Positions 45,083 to 53,451 of a stretch of 64,000 nucleotides of DNA are shown here, one piece after another. The DNA comes from Emticicia fluvialis (GTDB taxonomy: Bacteria > Bacteroidota > Bacteroidia > Cytophagales > Spirosomataceae), in assembly GCF_024793945.1 (NCBI RefSeq), contig NZ_JANUSD010000011.1:1-64000 (forward strand), given 5' to 3'. The translations under genes and the position numbers were made by a program. Below the pieces are notes generated by a model, which was given only the letters and a program-made list of their open reading frames with translations, was not told the origin of the DNA and made no database searches. Numbering within the stretch: the first letter of the stretch is position 1; each line of letters opens with the position of its first letter.

Positions 45083-47512
45083 TTACTCTGACTTTAAAGA
45101 TTGAACCGGATTGGCTAATGCCGCTCTTACTGCCTGATACCCTACTGTTATTAATGCAATCAGAATAGCACCTGCACCTGATACGGCAAATATCCACCAT
45201 GAAATATCTACTTTGTAGGCAAAATTCTCCAGCCATTGGCTCATAAGGTAATAAGCAACCGGGCTGGCAATTACAATTGAAATAACTACCAGTTTTATAA
45301 AGTCTTTGCTAAGCAAGGCTGTAATACCTAAAACGCCTGCCCCCAGCACCTTACGAATGCCCACTTCTTTAGTGCGGCTTTCGGTAGTAAATGTGGCCAG
45401 CCCAAACAACCCAAGACAAGCTATGATAATTGCCCAGCCAGAAGCCGTGGTAAATATTTTACTATACTGTTGCTCTGTCTGATACTGTTTATTGAAGTTT
45501 TCGTCAATAAAAAAATATTCGTAAGGATTACCCGGGAAATTAGCTTTATAGAGTTTTTCAAGACTTGCTACCTTGGCATTTATATTATCTGGCGTAATAC
45601 GAAGCGTGTAATAGGCTGATGAATTTTGCGGATAGAAAATAATCGGGTCTATGGTTCTTTGCACACCGGTATGATGGTAGTTTTTTACAACTCCAATAAT
45701 TTCCAATGGGCGCTCGTCCCACTGAATACGCTTCTGAACAGCCTCTTCTGCCGAAGCAAAGCCTAAAGACTCTACCGCTTTTTCGTTGAGCAGTATTTTG
45801 CTGTTATCGTTCCAGTCCAGATAACATTCGGCAGGGGTAAAGTTTCGGCCGGCTTTTAGTTCAATCTGATACGTTTTCAGGAATCTGTCTCCTATTATGG
45901 CAAATGAATAGGCTTTCATTTCATCGCCGGGTTTAGATTTAGGCTGTGTAAAGCCAGAGGTTGTAAAATTATACCAACCGCTGGGTATTGAGCCTGAAGC
46001 ACAATAATCTTTAACAAAGCTTTGCTGGGCAAGGCCATCAATAAATGCGGTTTTTCGGGTACCATACGTACTGTCTTTACCTACCTCGGGGCCTTTTACT
46101 ACCAGAAGCTGGTGGCTGTTCATGCCTAAATCTTTGTTTTGCATATAATGCAACTGGCGATAGATAAGCACTGTGCCTAAAATAAGCATAATAGATATAC
46201 TGAACTGAGAAACCACTAATGCCTTACGAAGAAATATACCTTTTGACTGCCTGCCCAGTTTGCCTTTCAGGGTTTCAATCGGGTTGAAATTAGACAATAC
46301 AAAAGCCGTAAGAGCCCCGGCCAGAACAGAACCAACCAACAACAAACCAAGCCCGGCAACTGAAACCAGCGAGAAATCAATAGTTGTAAACGATAGTTCT
46401 TTCCCTATTAAATCATTAAAAAATGGCTGAAGAGAATAAACAAATACGGCTGCTAAAGTAAATCCTAACAGATTAACCAACAATGCCTCTCCCAGAAACT
46501 GGCTGATAAGGTTAAACTGAGTAGCGCCAATTACTTTTCTTACACCCACTTCGTTGGCTCTTTTTAAAGAATTGGCCGTTGAAAGGTTGATGTAATTAAA
46601 CCAGGCAATTAATAAAATAAGAAAGGCTATTCCGCCCAGCATGTACACATACTTGAGGTTACCCGTGGTTTGAAGGTTATCACTTAATGAGGCAGCCAGA
46701 TGAACGTTGGCCAACGGCTGTAAACGAAAGCGTACACCATCGTTTTCTTTGCCAAGTTTCTTCCGTAAGGCAGTAAGTTTATTTTCAAAGGCTTTAACAT
46801 TTACTCCGTCGTTCAACTGAAAAAATGTGTTGATATACTGCGAGTCCAGATTAGTTAATGTAGCCCAGTTGTTGCCTTTCAGATTGGCAGGATTCTTTAA
46901 CGTTTCTAAAGAGAAAACCATATCTAATCTGATGTCAGAATTGTCTTTCATATCCATAAAAACCCCCTCTATGGTATGAGATGAAGACCCAAACTGATTA
47001 TCAAGCACAAGTACCTGCCCCAATGGGTTGAGGGTTCCGAAATACTTTCTGGCGGTGGATTCAGAAATAAAGACAGTATTGGGTTTTTGAAGCGCCTTTT
47101 TACTACCTGCCACCAACGGAAAGGTAAAAAAATCGAAGAAGTTGCTTTCAGCAAAACTGATGTTGGCTTCGCGGAATGCCTCGGCATTTGCAACAGACCT
47201 CCTGACCACACCCTTGGTTATACCCTGTTCGAATCGACAAAAATCTTTCACCTCCGGAAAATTCTCTTTGGCTTTCAATGCCCAGCCCGGCTCTATTTCG
47301 GCCCAGGTGACACCGTGGATATCTTCATTAAGCAAACGATAAGTACTTGACAGATTTTTATGGAAGTTATTGACGCTTTTCTCCAGACTGATATATTCAA
47401 GAATGAATAAAAAAGCGGTAATACCCATAGCCAGGCCCACAATGTTGACAAAGCTGTAAATCTTGTTCCGAACCAGGTTCCGAAAAGCGATTTTGAAATA
47501 ATTACGTATCAT
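45083..47512 (-). CDS. FtsX/MacB_PCD permease 5
   Basis: An 809-residue paralogue (MIRNYFKIAFRNLVRNKIYSF). Its first cytoplasmic motif has Asn in place of Lys (NEVGVRKVIGA) and the second is KEVGIRKVLGA. Domain 1 has ISESTARKYFG; domain 2 has IGVVKNYHHTGVQRTIDP, again changed in the KDFHF block. The C-terminus is ALANPVQSLKSE, with Gln for Lys. The first extracytoplasmic domain begins with a run of short polar segments (LNEDIHGVTWAEIEPG) unlike its neighbours. Confidence 0.93.
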   Translation of the reverse strand: MIRNYFKIAFRNLVRNKIYSFVNIVGLAMGITAFLFILEYISLEKSVNNFHKNLSSTYRLLNEDIHGVTWAEIEPGWALKAKENFPEVKDFCRFEQGITKGVVRRSVANAEAFREANISFAESNFFDFFTFPLVAGSKKALQKPNTVFISESTARKYFGTLNPLGQVLVLDNQFGSSSHTIEGVFMDMKDNSDIRLDMVFSLETLKNPANLKGNNWATLTNLDSQYINTFFQLNDGVNVKAFENKLTALRKKLGKENDGVRFRLQPLANVHLAASLSDNLQTTGNLKYVYMLGGIAFLILLIAWFNYINLSTANSLKRANEVGVRKVIGATQFNLISQFLGEALLVNLLGFTLAAVFVYSLQPFFNDLIGKELSFTTIDFSLVSVAGLGLLLVGSVLAGALTAFVLSNFNPIETLKGKLGRQSKGIFLRKALVVSQFSISIMLILGTVLIYRQLHYMQNKDLGMNSHQLLVVKGPEVGKDSTYGTRKTAFIDGLAQQSFVKDYCASGSIPSGWYNFTTSGFTQPKSKPGDEMKAYSFAIIGDRFLKTYQIELKAGRNFTPAECYLDWNDNSKILLNEKAVESLGFASAEEAVQKRIQWDERPLEIIGVVKNYHHTGVQRTIDPIIFYPQNSSAYYTLRITPDNINAKVASLEKLYKANFPGNPYEYFFIDENFNKQYQTEQQYSKIFTTASGWAIIIACLGLFGLATFTTESRTKEVGIRKVLGAGVLGITALLSKDFIKLVVISIVIASPVAYYLMSQWLENFAYKVDISWWIFAVSGAGAILIALITVGYQAVRAALANPVQSLKSE

Positions 47513-47523
47513 GGTGCCCCTAG

Positions 47524-47584
47524 CCCCTAAAGGGGGATTTATTTAAAATTACAGAAAGTATTTCACTCAACTCCCCTTTAGGGG
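47524..47584. repeat. Inverted spacer repeat between permeases 5 and 6
   Basis: CCCCTAAAGGGG (47524-47535) and CCCCTTTAGGGG (47573-47584) are exact complements separated by 37 nt. The left arm lies about 12 bp upstream of the ATG of permease 5; the right flank GGGCGGCCGCCGCGCGGCG is GC-rich and itself palindromic. Confidence 0.87.
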
Positions 47585-47607
47585 TTGGGCGGCCGCCGCG
47601 CGGCGTG

Positions 47608-50001
47608 TTATTCACTTTTCAGCGACTTCACCGGATTCATCAACGCGGCTTTTAACACCTGATACCCCACCGTTAAAGCAGCTACCACAAATGTGGAGAC
47701 AATGGCTATTATAAATACTTCAACGCCTATATCTATATGAAACTTAAAGTCTTGCAGCCAGCTATTCATTAACCACCAGGCAAATGGTGAGGCAATGATG
47801 AAAGCTACAGAAATAAGACCGGAAAACTCTTTTCCGAATATCCAGATAATCTGCGGTATTGTGCCACCCAAAACTTTTCTGATGCCAATTTCTTTGGTTT
47901 TCTGCGTAACCATAAACGCCACCATACCATATAAACCCAGGCACCCAATAAAAATGGCGATTCCTGAAAACGCCTGAATCAATTTCAGCATCACATTTTC
48001 TGTTTCATAAAACTCAGCTATTACTTTATCATAAAACTGATATTCGTAAATCTGGTCAGGGTGGTGTTTGGCCCATATCTTTTCAATTTCCGGCATTATT
48101 TGCTGAGCATTGGCTATATTCAGTTTCAGGCCATAGCTATCGTAGTTTTCTTGCAAGGTAGTAATAAGTATAGGATTGATATCTTCATGGAACGTTCTGT
48201 CATGAAAATCTTTTATCACACCTACTATGGGGCCGCTGCTCCGGCCGTCATTCAGCTTAACAATTTTACCTATTACTTCCTGTGGCGATTTAAAATTCAG
48301 CTTTTTCACAAATGTTTCATTGACCAGGCACTCTTTCATGCTATCCGCCGGAAAAACATTTCTGCCAGCTACCAATTCTAACCCGAACGTAGGCACGTAT
48401 TGGTCGTCAGCCGATTTTACGTTTACTCTGAAAACCTCGTCTTCTGTGCGGTTATCAAACTTAACAGATGTGTTCCAGTTTGAGCTGGAAGCCGGAGGGC
48501 GAAAAAACAATGAAACGTTTTCTACGCCGTTTAGCGCAGCCAGCTGATTCCTGATTGTTTTTTGTTTATTTGCCTCTGTACCAGAGGCAATGGGAACAAA
48601 TACCAGTGCATCTTTTTTAAAGCCGAGGTCAGAATGCTGGGCATATTTCATCTGGCTGGCAATAACTACCATACCAATAATTAAAACCTGCGAGATAGCA
48701 AACTGGGTAATGATAAGGGTGCGTCGTGTGTTAAAACCACCAATGTTTTGTTGTGATAGTTTTCCTTTAAGAGCGAGAACAGGCTGGAAGCCGGCAAGAA
48801 TAAGGCCGGGATACGAACCGGAAAAAATTGTAACTACTAATACCAATAAGAAGGCAAAGAGTATCAGATAAACATCTGAGAAGAAATTGATACTGATTTG
48901 AGAATTAAACCACAGGTTAACGTAAGGCAAAGCCATGAAAGCCAGGCTGATGGCCACAATTGCGCCAATGATGGTTATTATACCGGTTTCGGCAATAAAC
49001 TGCCAGAAAAGTTGATATCTTAAGCTGCCCAGTACTTTTCTTACGCCTACTTCTTTTGAACGTTTTAAAGCCTGTGCCGTTGCCAGGTTAATGAAGTTTA
49101 CACAAGCCGTAATTATCAGAAACAAGCCTATGAACGATAACACCCATAGATTTTTCTTGTCCATTGGGCCACCGTAGCGCGCATCAAAGTGCATTTCGGC
49201 CAATGGCTGAAATTTGTAATGATGCACGTTTTTAGACGTTGGGCGGTATTTTTTCACGTATGCCGGCATTACTTTTTCTACCTCTGCAATAGAAACACCA
49301 GGGCGCATCAAAACAAAACATTGCATTGAACTGGCAATACCCCCCCAGGAGTCATCACTGGCAAACCATTCATTGTATGTTTTAAGGGTTGGGTAAGATG
49401 CATAAATCTCGGTTTTTCTGTCGCTATTAGCTGGCAAATCTTTAAGCACCCCGGTAACCTTAAACTCAATTCGGTTATCGAGCTTAAAGGTTTTGTTGAT
49501 AGGGCTCTCATTGCCAAAATACTTTTTGGCAGCTCTTTCGGTAAGAATCGCCGTATTGGGCTCACTTAAAACTGTCTTTTTATCGCCCTGCAAAAGCGGA
49601 TAATTAAAAATCTCAAAAAACTCAGGTTCGGTAAAGGCTACACCTTGTTCATCTTTAAATTTTTTAATTTCTCCACCCTGTTTCACGGTAATCAGTTGTT
49701 CATCAAAGGTGCAGATGCGTGCAACTTTCTCACCAAATGTGTAATCATTTCTAAATGCCTTTCCAAGCGGATTGGGTACGCTGTTGGCATAGCTTATGTT
49801 GTCGCGGTGTTGTTCGGTAACAAGGCGGTAAATGCGGCTTGAGTTGTAATGGAAGTTATCAAAACTAAGATGGTGTTTCACCAAAGCAAAAATAAGGATT
49901 CCGCAACTCATACTCAACGCCAACCCCAGTATATTGATGGTGGCATATACCTTGTTTCGTTGCAGATTCCTTATTGCTATTTTAAGATAGTTTTTAAACA
50001 T
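47608..50001 (-). CDS. FtsX/MacB_PCD permease 6, first gene of the downstream half-array
   Basis: A 797-residue paralogue starting at the ATG at 50001 (MFKNYLKIAIRNLQRNK); a longer frame to 50100 reaches towards the operator region. It and permease 8 form a subtype: both have GILIFALVKHHLSFDNFH/GILVFQLVKYHLSVDTYH after helix 1, (K/H)KEVGVRK(V/T)LGS and FWQFI(A/S)ET. Domain signatures are LTERAAKKYFG and VGVIKDFHDRTFHEDINP, and the second cytoplasmic motif is KEIGIRKVLGG. The end is ALMNPVKSLKSE. Unlike the others it is preceded by a 356-bp gap with candidate operators, so transcription of permeases 6 to 1 probably begins here. Confidence 0.93.
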   Translation of the reverse strand: MFKNYLKIAIRNLQRNKVYATINILGLALSMSCGILIFALVKHHLSFDNFHYNSSRIYRLVTEQHRDNISYANSVPNPLGKAFRNDYTFGEKVARICTFDEQLITVKQGGEIKKFKDEQGVAFTEPEFFEIFNYPLLQGDKKTVLSEPNTAILTERAAKKYFGNESPINKTFKLDNRIEFKVTGVLKDLPANSDRKTEIYASYPTLKTYNEWFASDDSWGGIASSMQCFVLMRPGVSIAEVEKVMPAYVKKYRPTSKNVHHYKFQPLAEMHFDARYGGPMDKKNLWVLSFIGLFLIITACVNFINLATAQALKRSKEVGVRKVLGSLRYQLFWQFIAETGIITIIGAIVAISLAFMALPYVNLWFNSQISINFFSDVYLILFAFLLVLVVTIFSGSYPGLILAGFQPVLALKGKLSQQNIGGFNTRRTLIITQFAISQVLIIGMVVIASQMKYAQHSDLGFKKDALVFVPIASGTEANKQKTIRNQLAALNGVENVSLFFRPPASSSNWNTSVKFDNRTEDEVFRVNVKSADDQYVPTFGLELVAGRNVFPADSMKECLVNETFVKKLNFKSPQEVIGKIVKLNDGRSSGPIVGVIKDFHDRTFHEDINPILITTLQENYDSYGLKLNIANAQQIMPEIEKIWAKHHPDQIYEYQFYDKVIAEFYETENVMLKLIQAFSGIAIFIGCLGLYGMVAFMVTQKTKEIGIRKVLGGTIPQIIWIFGKEFSGLISVAFIIASPFAWWLMNSWLQDFKFHIDIGVEVFIIAIVSTFVVAALTVGYQVLKAALMNPVKSLKSE

Positions 50002-50037
50002 AGTTTTTTCATAATTTTGTATTGTAATTATTAAATA

Positions 50038-50052
50038 ACCAAAGCCATGCCA
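50038..50052 (-). promoter_or_regulatory. Weak sigma-54-like promoter upstream of permease 6
   Basis: On the - strand the sequence reads TGGCATGGCTTTGGT. The -24 part (TGGCA) is good; at the -12 spacing the sequence is TGGT instead of TTGC, so the match is incomplete. It lies 37 bp upstream of the ATG and 55 bp downstream of two operator-like palindromes. No TAnnTTTG element was found in the same stretch. Confidence 0.3.
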
Positions 50053-50106
50053 AAAACTTAAACAACTTATAATAAGCATATTAAAGGAAATCAAACTCAA
50101 ATAATC

Positions 50107-50143
50107 TGTCCGTTTTCGGACGAATTTAGTACGCTGTCGGACA
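50107..50143. promoter_or_regulatory. Two tandem TGTCCG-N4-CGGACA-like operators
   Basis: The first site is TGTCCG-TTTT-CGGACG (50107-50122). The second is AGTACG-CTGT-CGGACA (50128-50143). Both are palindromes of the same form with 4-bp centres, and their centres are 21 bp apart, two turns of the helix. They lie 106-142 bp upstream of permease 6 and about 215 bp upstream of the divergent lipoprotein gene. The arrangement is that of a dimeric activator or repressor site. Confidence 0.6.
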
Positions 50144-50357
50144 GGCCCTTTTCTTTGTTTTCACTCCATTTTTTTGGGCATAAACTGCTGCACTTATACC
50201 CGAAAGGCTCACTTAAAAGATTTAAGCTTTTATCAGAACACAAATAACATTATACAATTTTACGCAACTGCCTCACTATAAATAAATTTCAGGAAGATTT
50301 TCCAACCATTTCGGGGGCAGAAGAGTCTGTATCATTGAAACGTTAATCTATTTATTT
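50144..50357. other. Remainder of the divergent intergenic region
   Basis: No gene, CCCCTAAAGGGG core or exact -7 element was found between the operators and the lipoprotein gene, so the promoter of that gene remains unidentified. Confidence 0.4.
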
Positions 50358-50867
50358 ATGAAAAAATTAATGCTACTATTTGGCTTTCTGACCGTGGCGA
50401 TGGCTTGCAAAAATGAAGCAGAAGATATGGCGGGTAGTGATTTATCAGGTAAGCCCGGTACTGGCATGCTCAACCCGAATGCGCCTAAGTCTGGCAAAGA
50501 CCCTGTTAATCCACGCTCAGAGACTTTTTATTATTTTGCAGGATACCAGGTAAGCAAAACTGCCGGTTCTGATAAAATGGGTATGGATATTGGTAAAGCC
50601 CCAGACAACCCCACTCAATTGTATGTGAGCGGCTATAGTTTTGTAAATATGTATGGTGCCGGTTATACCTGCGATGAAAAAACAGGTGCCCTGAAAATTA
50701 AAGAACTGATAGCTACCGAGATGGCAGGTAGCGAAGAAGCCAATAAAGCTGAGGCTGAGTATTTCAAAAATCTGCAGGAAGCCACTAGCATAGTTTTTGA
50801 AACCCAACAAGTACAAATACAGGTGGGTAATCCGGTAAAAGAAGTTATGTTTTTTAAGAAAAGATAA
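50358..50867 (+). CDS. META-domain (HslJ-like) lipoprotein
   Basis: A 169-residue protein on the strand opposite to the permease array. The N-terminus MKKLMLLFGFLTVAMAC is a lipoprotein signal with lipidation at C17. A disordered Gly/Pro/Asn-rich linker (about 18-50) leads to a META-type beta domain: YVSGYSFVNMYGAGYTC, ALKIKELIATEMAGSEEANKAEAEYFKNLQEA and a final VKEVMFFKKR. META domains such as HslJ have poorly known roles, often in envelope stress or drug tolerance. Its place between two halves of the array, next to the operator sites, suggests shared regulation or function, but this is inference. Confidence 0.85.
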   Translation: MKKLMLLFGFLTVAMACKNEAEDMAGSDLSGKPGTGMLNPNAPKSGKDPVNPRSETFYYFAGYQVSKTAGSDKMGMDIGKAPDNPTQLYVSGYSFVNMYGAGYTCDEKTGALKIKELIATEMAGSEEANKAEAEYFKNLQEATSIVFETQQVQIQVGNPVKEVMFFKKR

Positions 50868-50882
50868 GGTCTGAAACAAATT

Positions 50883-50917
50883 AAAAAAGGCAGTGGGGTT
50901 TTCCATTGCCTTTTTTT
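50883..50917. terminator. Bidirectional terminator splitting the array
   Basis: A 14-bp stem with one G-U pair (AAAAAAGGCAGTGG at 50883-50896, CCATTGCCTTTTTT at 50903-50916) has long A- and T-runs. It ends the lipoprotein gene on one side and the transcript of permease 7 on the other (stop at 50935). Confidence 0.85.
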
Positions 50918-50934
50918 GTCCGTTTTTCCGGCTG

Positions 50935-53328
50935 TTATTCTGCTTTCAGCGACTTCACCGGGTTCATCAATGCCGCTCTGATGGCCTGCCCACCTACAGT
51001 TAAAAGCGCCACAGCAATGGTTACCATTGCCGTTATTATAAATATATATGCGTTAATAGAAATGCGATACGGGTAGTTTTCGAGCCATTTTTGTGCGGCC
51101 AAAAAAGCGATTGGGAACGCAAAAATAAATGATAGACCCACCAGTTTCAGGAAGTCAGAAGACAATAATTGCACTATACTACTTACCGAAGCACCTAACA
51201 CTTTACGGATACCAATTTCTTTGGTACGTTTCTCTGCCGACAAAGTGGCCAGGCCAAACAAACCTATGCAGGAAATACAAATGGTAAGCGCAGCGCCAAA
51301 AAGCATAATTTGTTTCCATTTTGCTTCTGATTCATAGTTTTTCAGGTTTTCGGCTTCCTGAAACTTAAAATCATAAGAGTTAATCGGGAATAGCTTTTTG
51401 AAAGTCTTCTCTATATGTTTCAGGCTGGCTACTGCAGACCCCGGCTTAATTTTGATAAATATTCTACCGTATACATTACCGGGTTTCATGGTAAATAATT
51501 GTGGCCCAATCTCCTGGCTCAGTGAATTAAAATGGTGGTTTTTTACAACTCCTATTACCGTGTACTTATCGTTGCTGTTATAGAAATTAACTTCCTGCCC
51601 TAGTGGATTCTTCCAGCCTGCTTTTTTCACAAAGGCTTCATTCACAATGACCGATTTTGTTGAATCAGATGGAAAATCAGGAGAGAAATTTCGCCCCTTC
51701 AGAACGGGTATCTTCATTAAAGGCAAGAAAACATGATTAACTGTTTCATAGGCAAAATCAATCTGTGTATCGCCGTTCACTTTCGCTATTGTACCCCACG
51801 AACCTGCGTTTTTGGGTGCTACCTCAATAATATTCGGGTCACTCTTCAATTCGTTGATAAACAAAGCCGACTGGCTGTGAGTTAAAAGCCACTTGTCAAC
51901 CAATATCAGATTTTTATCGTCATACCCCAACTCTTTGGTTGTCAGGTAATTGAATTGCGAATAGATGGTCATGGTAGCAATAATCAGAAACGAAGCCAAA
52001 CTAAACTGCACCACCACCAATGTTTTTTGCAGATAGTTTTTTCCTGTCAGGTTAAATCGGCTGTATAAGGTTCTCACCGGGTCATATCCAGACAGCACAA
52101 GCGCCGGATAAAACCCAGCCAGCAGACTTGTTATGGCAAATAGTATGACATAGGCTGATATCAGCCTGATGTCAAATAAATAGGAGAAAGCCAAAGACTT
52201 ATTTGCTAATTGATTGAAGGTAGGCAACACCATCTGCACAATAAATACTGCCAGCACAAAGGCTATCAGGCAAAGTATGGAAGACTCGCCCAAAAACTGA
52301 AAAATCAGTTGTTTTCTGTCGCCGCCAACTACTTTTCTTATTCCAATTTCTTTGGCGCGTTTCAACGAACGGGCTACTGTAAGGTTAATGAAGTTGATGC
52401 AGGCTATTAATAATATAAAAATAGCAATGCCTGTAAGGATATAAGAAAAAGTAGGGTTGCTGGCATCAGACAAACCATTCTGGGCAGCAAATGTAGTACT
52501 CAGGTGCATGTCGGCCAATGGTTGCAGGGCGTATCTGGCATTTTCTTTTACATCAAACTCTTTGGCCATTTTCTGAATACTCTCTTTTGCATCTGCCTCA
52601 TAAACCCGTTTCATTTTAGCCTCTGCTGATACCACATTGGCATGCGGCTTAAGTACCACAAATGTATTAAGAAAGAAATTGAACCAGTTATCGCTATTCT
52701 GGTATTCTTCATTTTCTACAACTAAAGGCAGCAGAAAATCAAACTTAATAGAAGAGTTTTGCGGCGCTTTTTTTGCCACCCCCGTTATCTGGTAAGGCAC
52801 CAGTTTGTTATCCTCTACAAAATCAATAGTTTTACCCATCACATCTTTAGTTTTGAACAGTCTTTCTGCCATTTGCTCTGAAATAACTAAAGTGTTAGGC
52901 TGTATCAATGCTGTTTTGGGATTTCCACTTAGCAAAGGGAAAGAAAACACAGAAAAGAAGTTAGCGTCGGCCGCTAATAATTCATACCCTTTTATTTCGT
53001 TACCCTGACGGATATTCCGGAAATCACTGCGTAAACGCATAAACGACTGAATCTCAGGCACACCTGCTTTAAACTTAGGGCCTTGAAAATACCCCGTTAC
53101 ACCGTCTGACTGTTTCACGCTGCCATCCGGATTAATCCATTCGGTAGTAACCCGGTAGATACTGGCTTGGTTGGCATGGAAACGGTCGTAGCTTACTTCA
53201 TCTTTGGTATAAAGCATAATAAGCATAGCCGCTGCAAGACCGATGCTGAGCCCCGCAATGTTAATAAAACTGTAAACCTTATTGCGAAAAAGGTTACGGA
53301 TGGCGATTTTAAAGTAGTTTTTTAACAT
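50935..53328 (-). CDS. FtsX/MacB_PCD permease 7, last of the upstream half-array
   Basis: A 797-residue paralogue (MLKNYFKIAIRNLFRNKVYSF). Cytoplasmic motifs are KEIGIRKVVGG and KEIGIRKVLGA. The second residue group (GGDRKQLIFQFLGES) closely matches that of permease 11 (GGDKQQVLHQFLTES). Domain signatures are ISEQMAERLFK, which lacks the aromatic FG, and IGVVKNHHFNSLSQEIGP. The end is ALMNPVKSLKAE. Its transcript should stop at the terminator 18 bp downstream. Confidence 0.93.
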   Translation of the reverse strand: MLKNYFKIAIRNLFRNKVYSFINIAGLSIGLAAAMLIMLYTKDEVSYDRFHANQASIYRVTTEWINPDGSVKQSDGVTGYFQGPKFKAGVPEIQSFMRLRSDFRNIRQGNEIKGYELLAADANFFSVFSFPLLSGNPKTALIQPNTLVISEQMAERLFKTKDVMGKTIDFVEDNKLVPYQITGVAKKAPQNSSIKFDFLLPLVVENEEYQNSDNWFNFFLNTFVVLKPHANVVSAEAKMKRVYEADAKESIQKMAKEFDVKENARYALQPLADMHLSTTFAAQNGLSDASNPTFSYILTGIAIFILLIACINFINLTVARSLKRAKEIGIRKVVGGDRKQLIFQFLGESSILCLIAFVLAVFIVQMVLPTFNQLANKSLAFSYLFDIRLISAYVILFAITSLLAGFYPALVLSGYDPVRTLYSRFNLTGKNYLQKTLVVVQFSLASFLIIATMTIYSQFNYLTTKELGYDDKNLILVDKWLLTHSQSALFINELKSDPNIIEVAPKNAGSWGTIAKVNGDTQIDFAYETVNHVFLPLMKIPVLKGRNFSPDFPSDSTKSVIVNEAFVKKAGWKNPLGQEVNFYNSNDKYTVIGVVKNHHFNSLSQEIGPQLFTMKPGNVYGRIFIKIKPGSAVASLKHIEKTFKKLFPINSYDFKFQEAENLKNYESEAKWKQIMLFGAALTICISCIGLFGLATLSAEKRTKEIGIRKVLGASVSSIVQLLSSDFLKLVGLSFIFAFPIAFLAAQKWLENYPYRISINAYIFIITAMVTIAVALLTVGGQAIRAALMNPVKSLKAE

Positions 53329-53338
53329 AAGCCCCTAA

Positions 53339-53438
53339 CCCCTAAAGGGAATTTAAAATTGAATAATGAATTTCTGCTCCCCACCCCTAAAGGGGAGCTA
53401 TTAAAAACCTCAGTATTTTTGTAGTCCCCCTTTAGGGG
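53339..53438. repeat. Triple core repeat between permeases 7 and 8
   Basis: Three cores occur in one 123-bp spacer: CCCCTAAAGGGA (53339-53350, one mismatch), CCCCTAAAGGGG (53384-53395) and CCCCTTTAGGGG (53427-53438). The outer cores are framed by CCCCTAACCCCTAAA and TTTAGGGGTTAGGGG, which are exact complements, so the full element is a larger inverted repeat with an extra core in its middle. Confidence 0.85.
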
Positions 53439-53451
53439 TTAGGGGCATGTT

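Noticed and set aside
50144..50200. TTGGGCATAAACTGCTGC as a + strand sigma-54 promoter for the lipoprotein gene
   Set aside because: The GG and GC elements are not 10 bp apart and the start codon is too far away.
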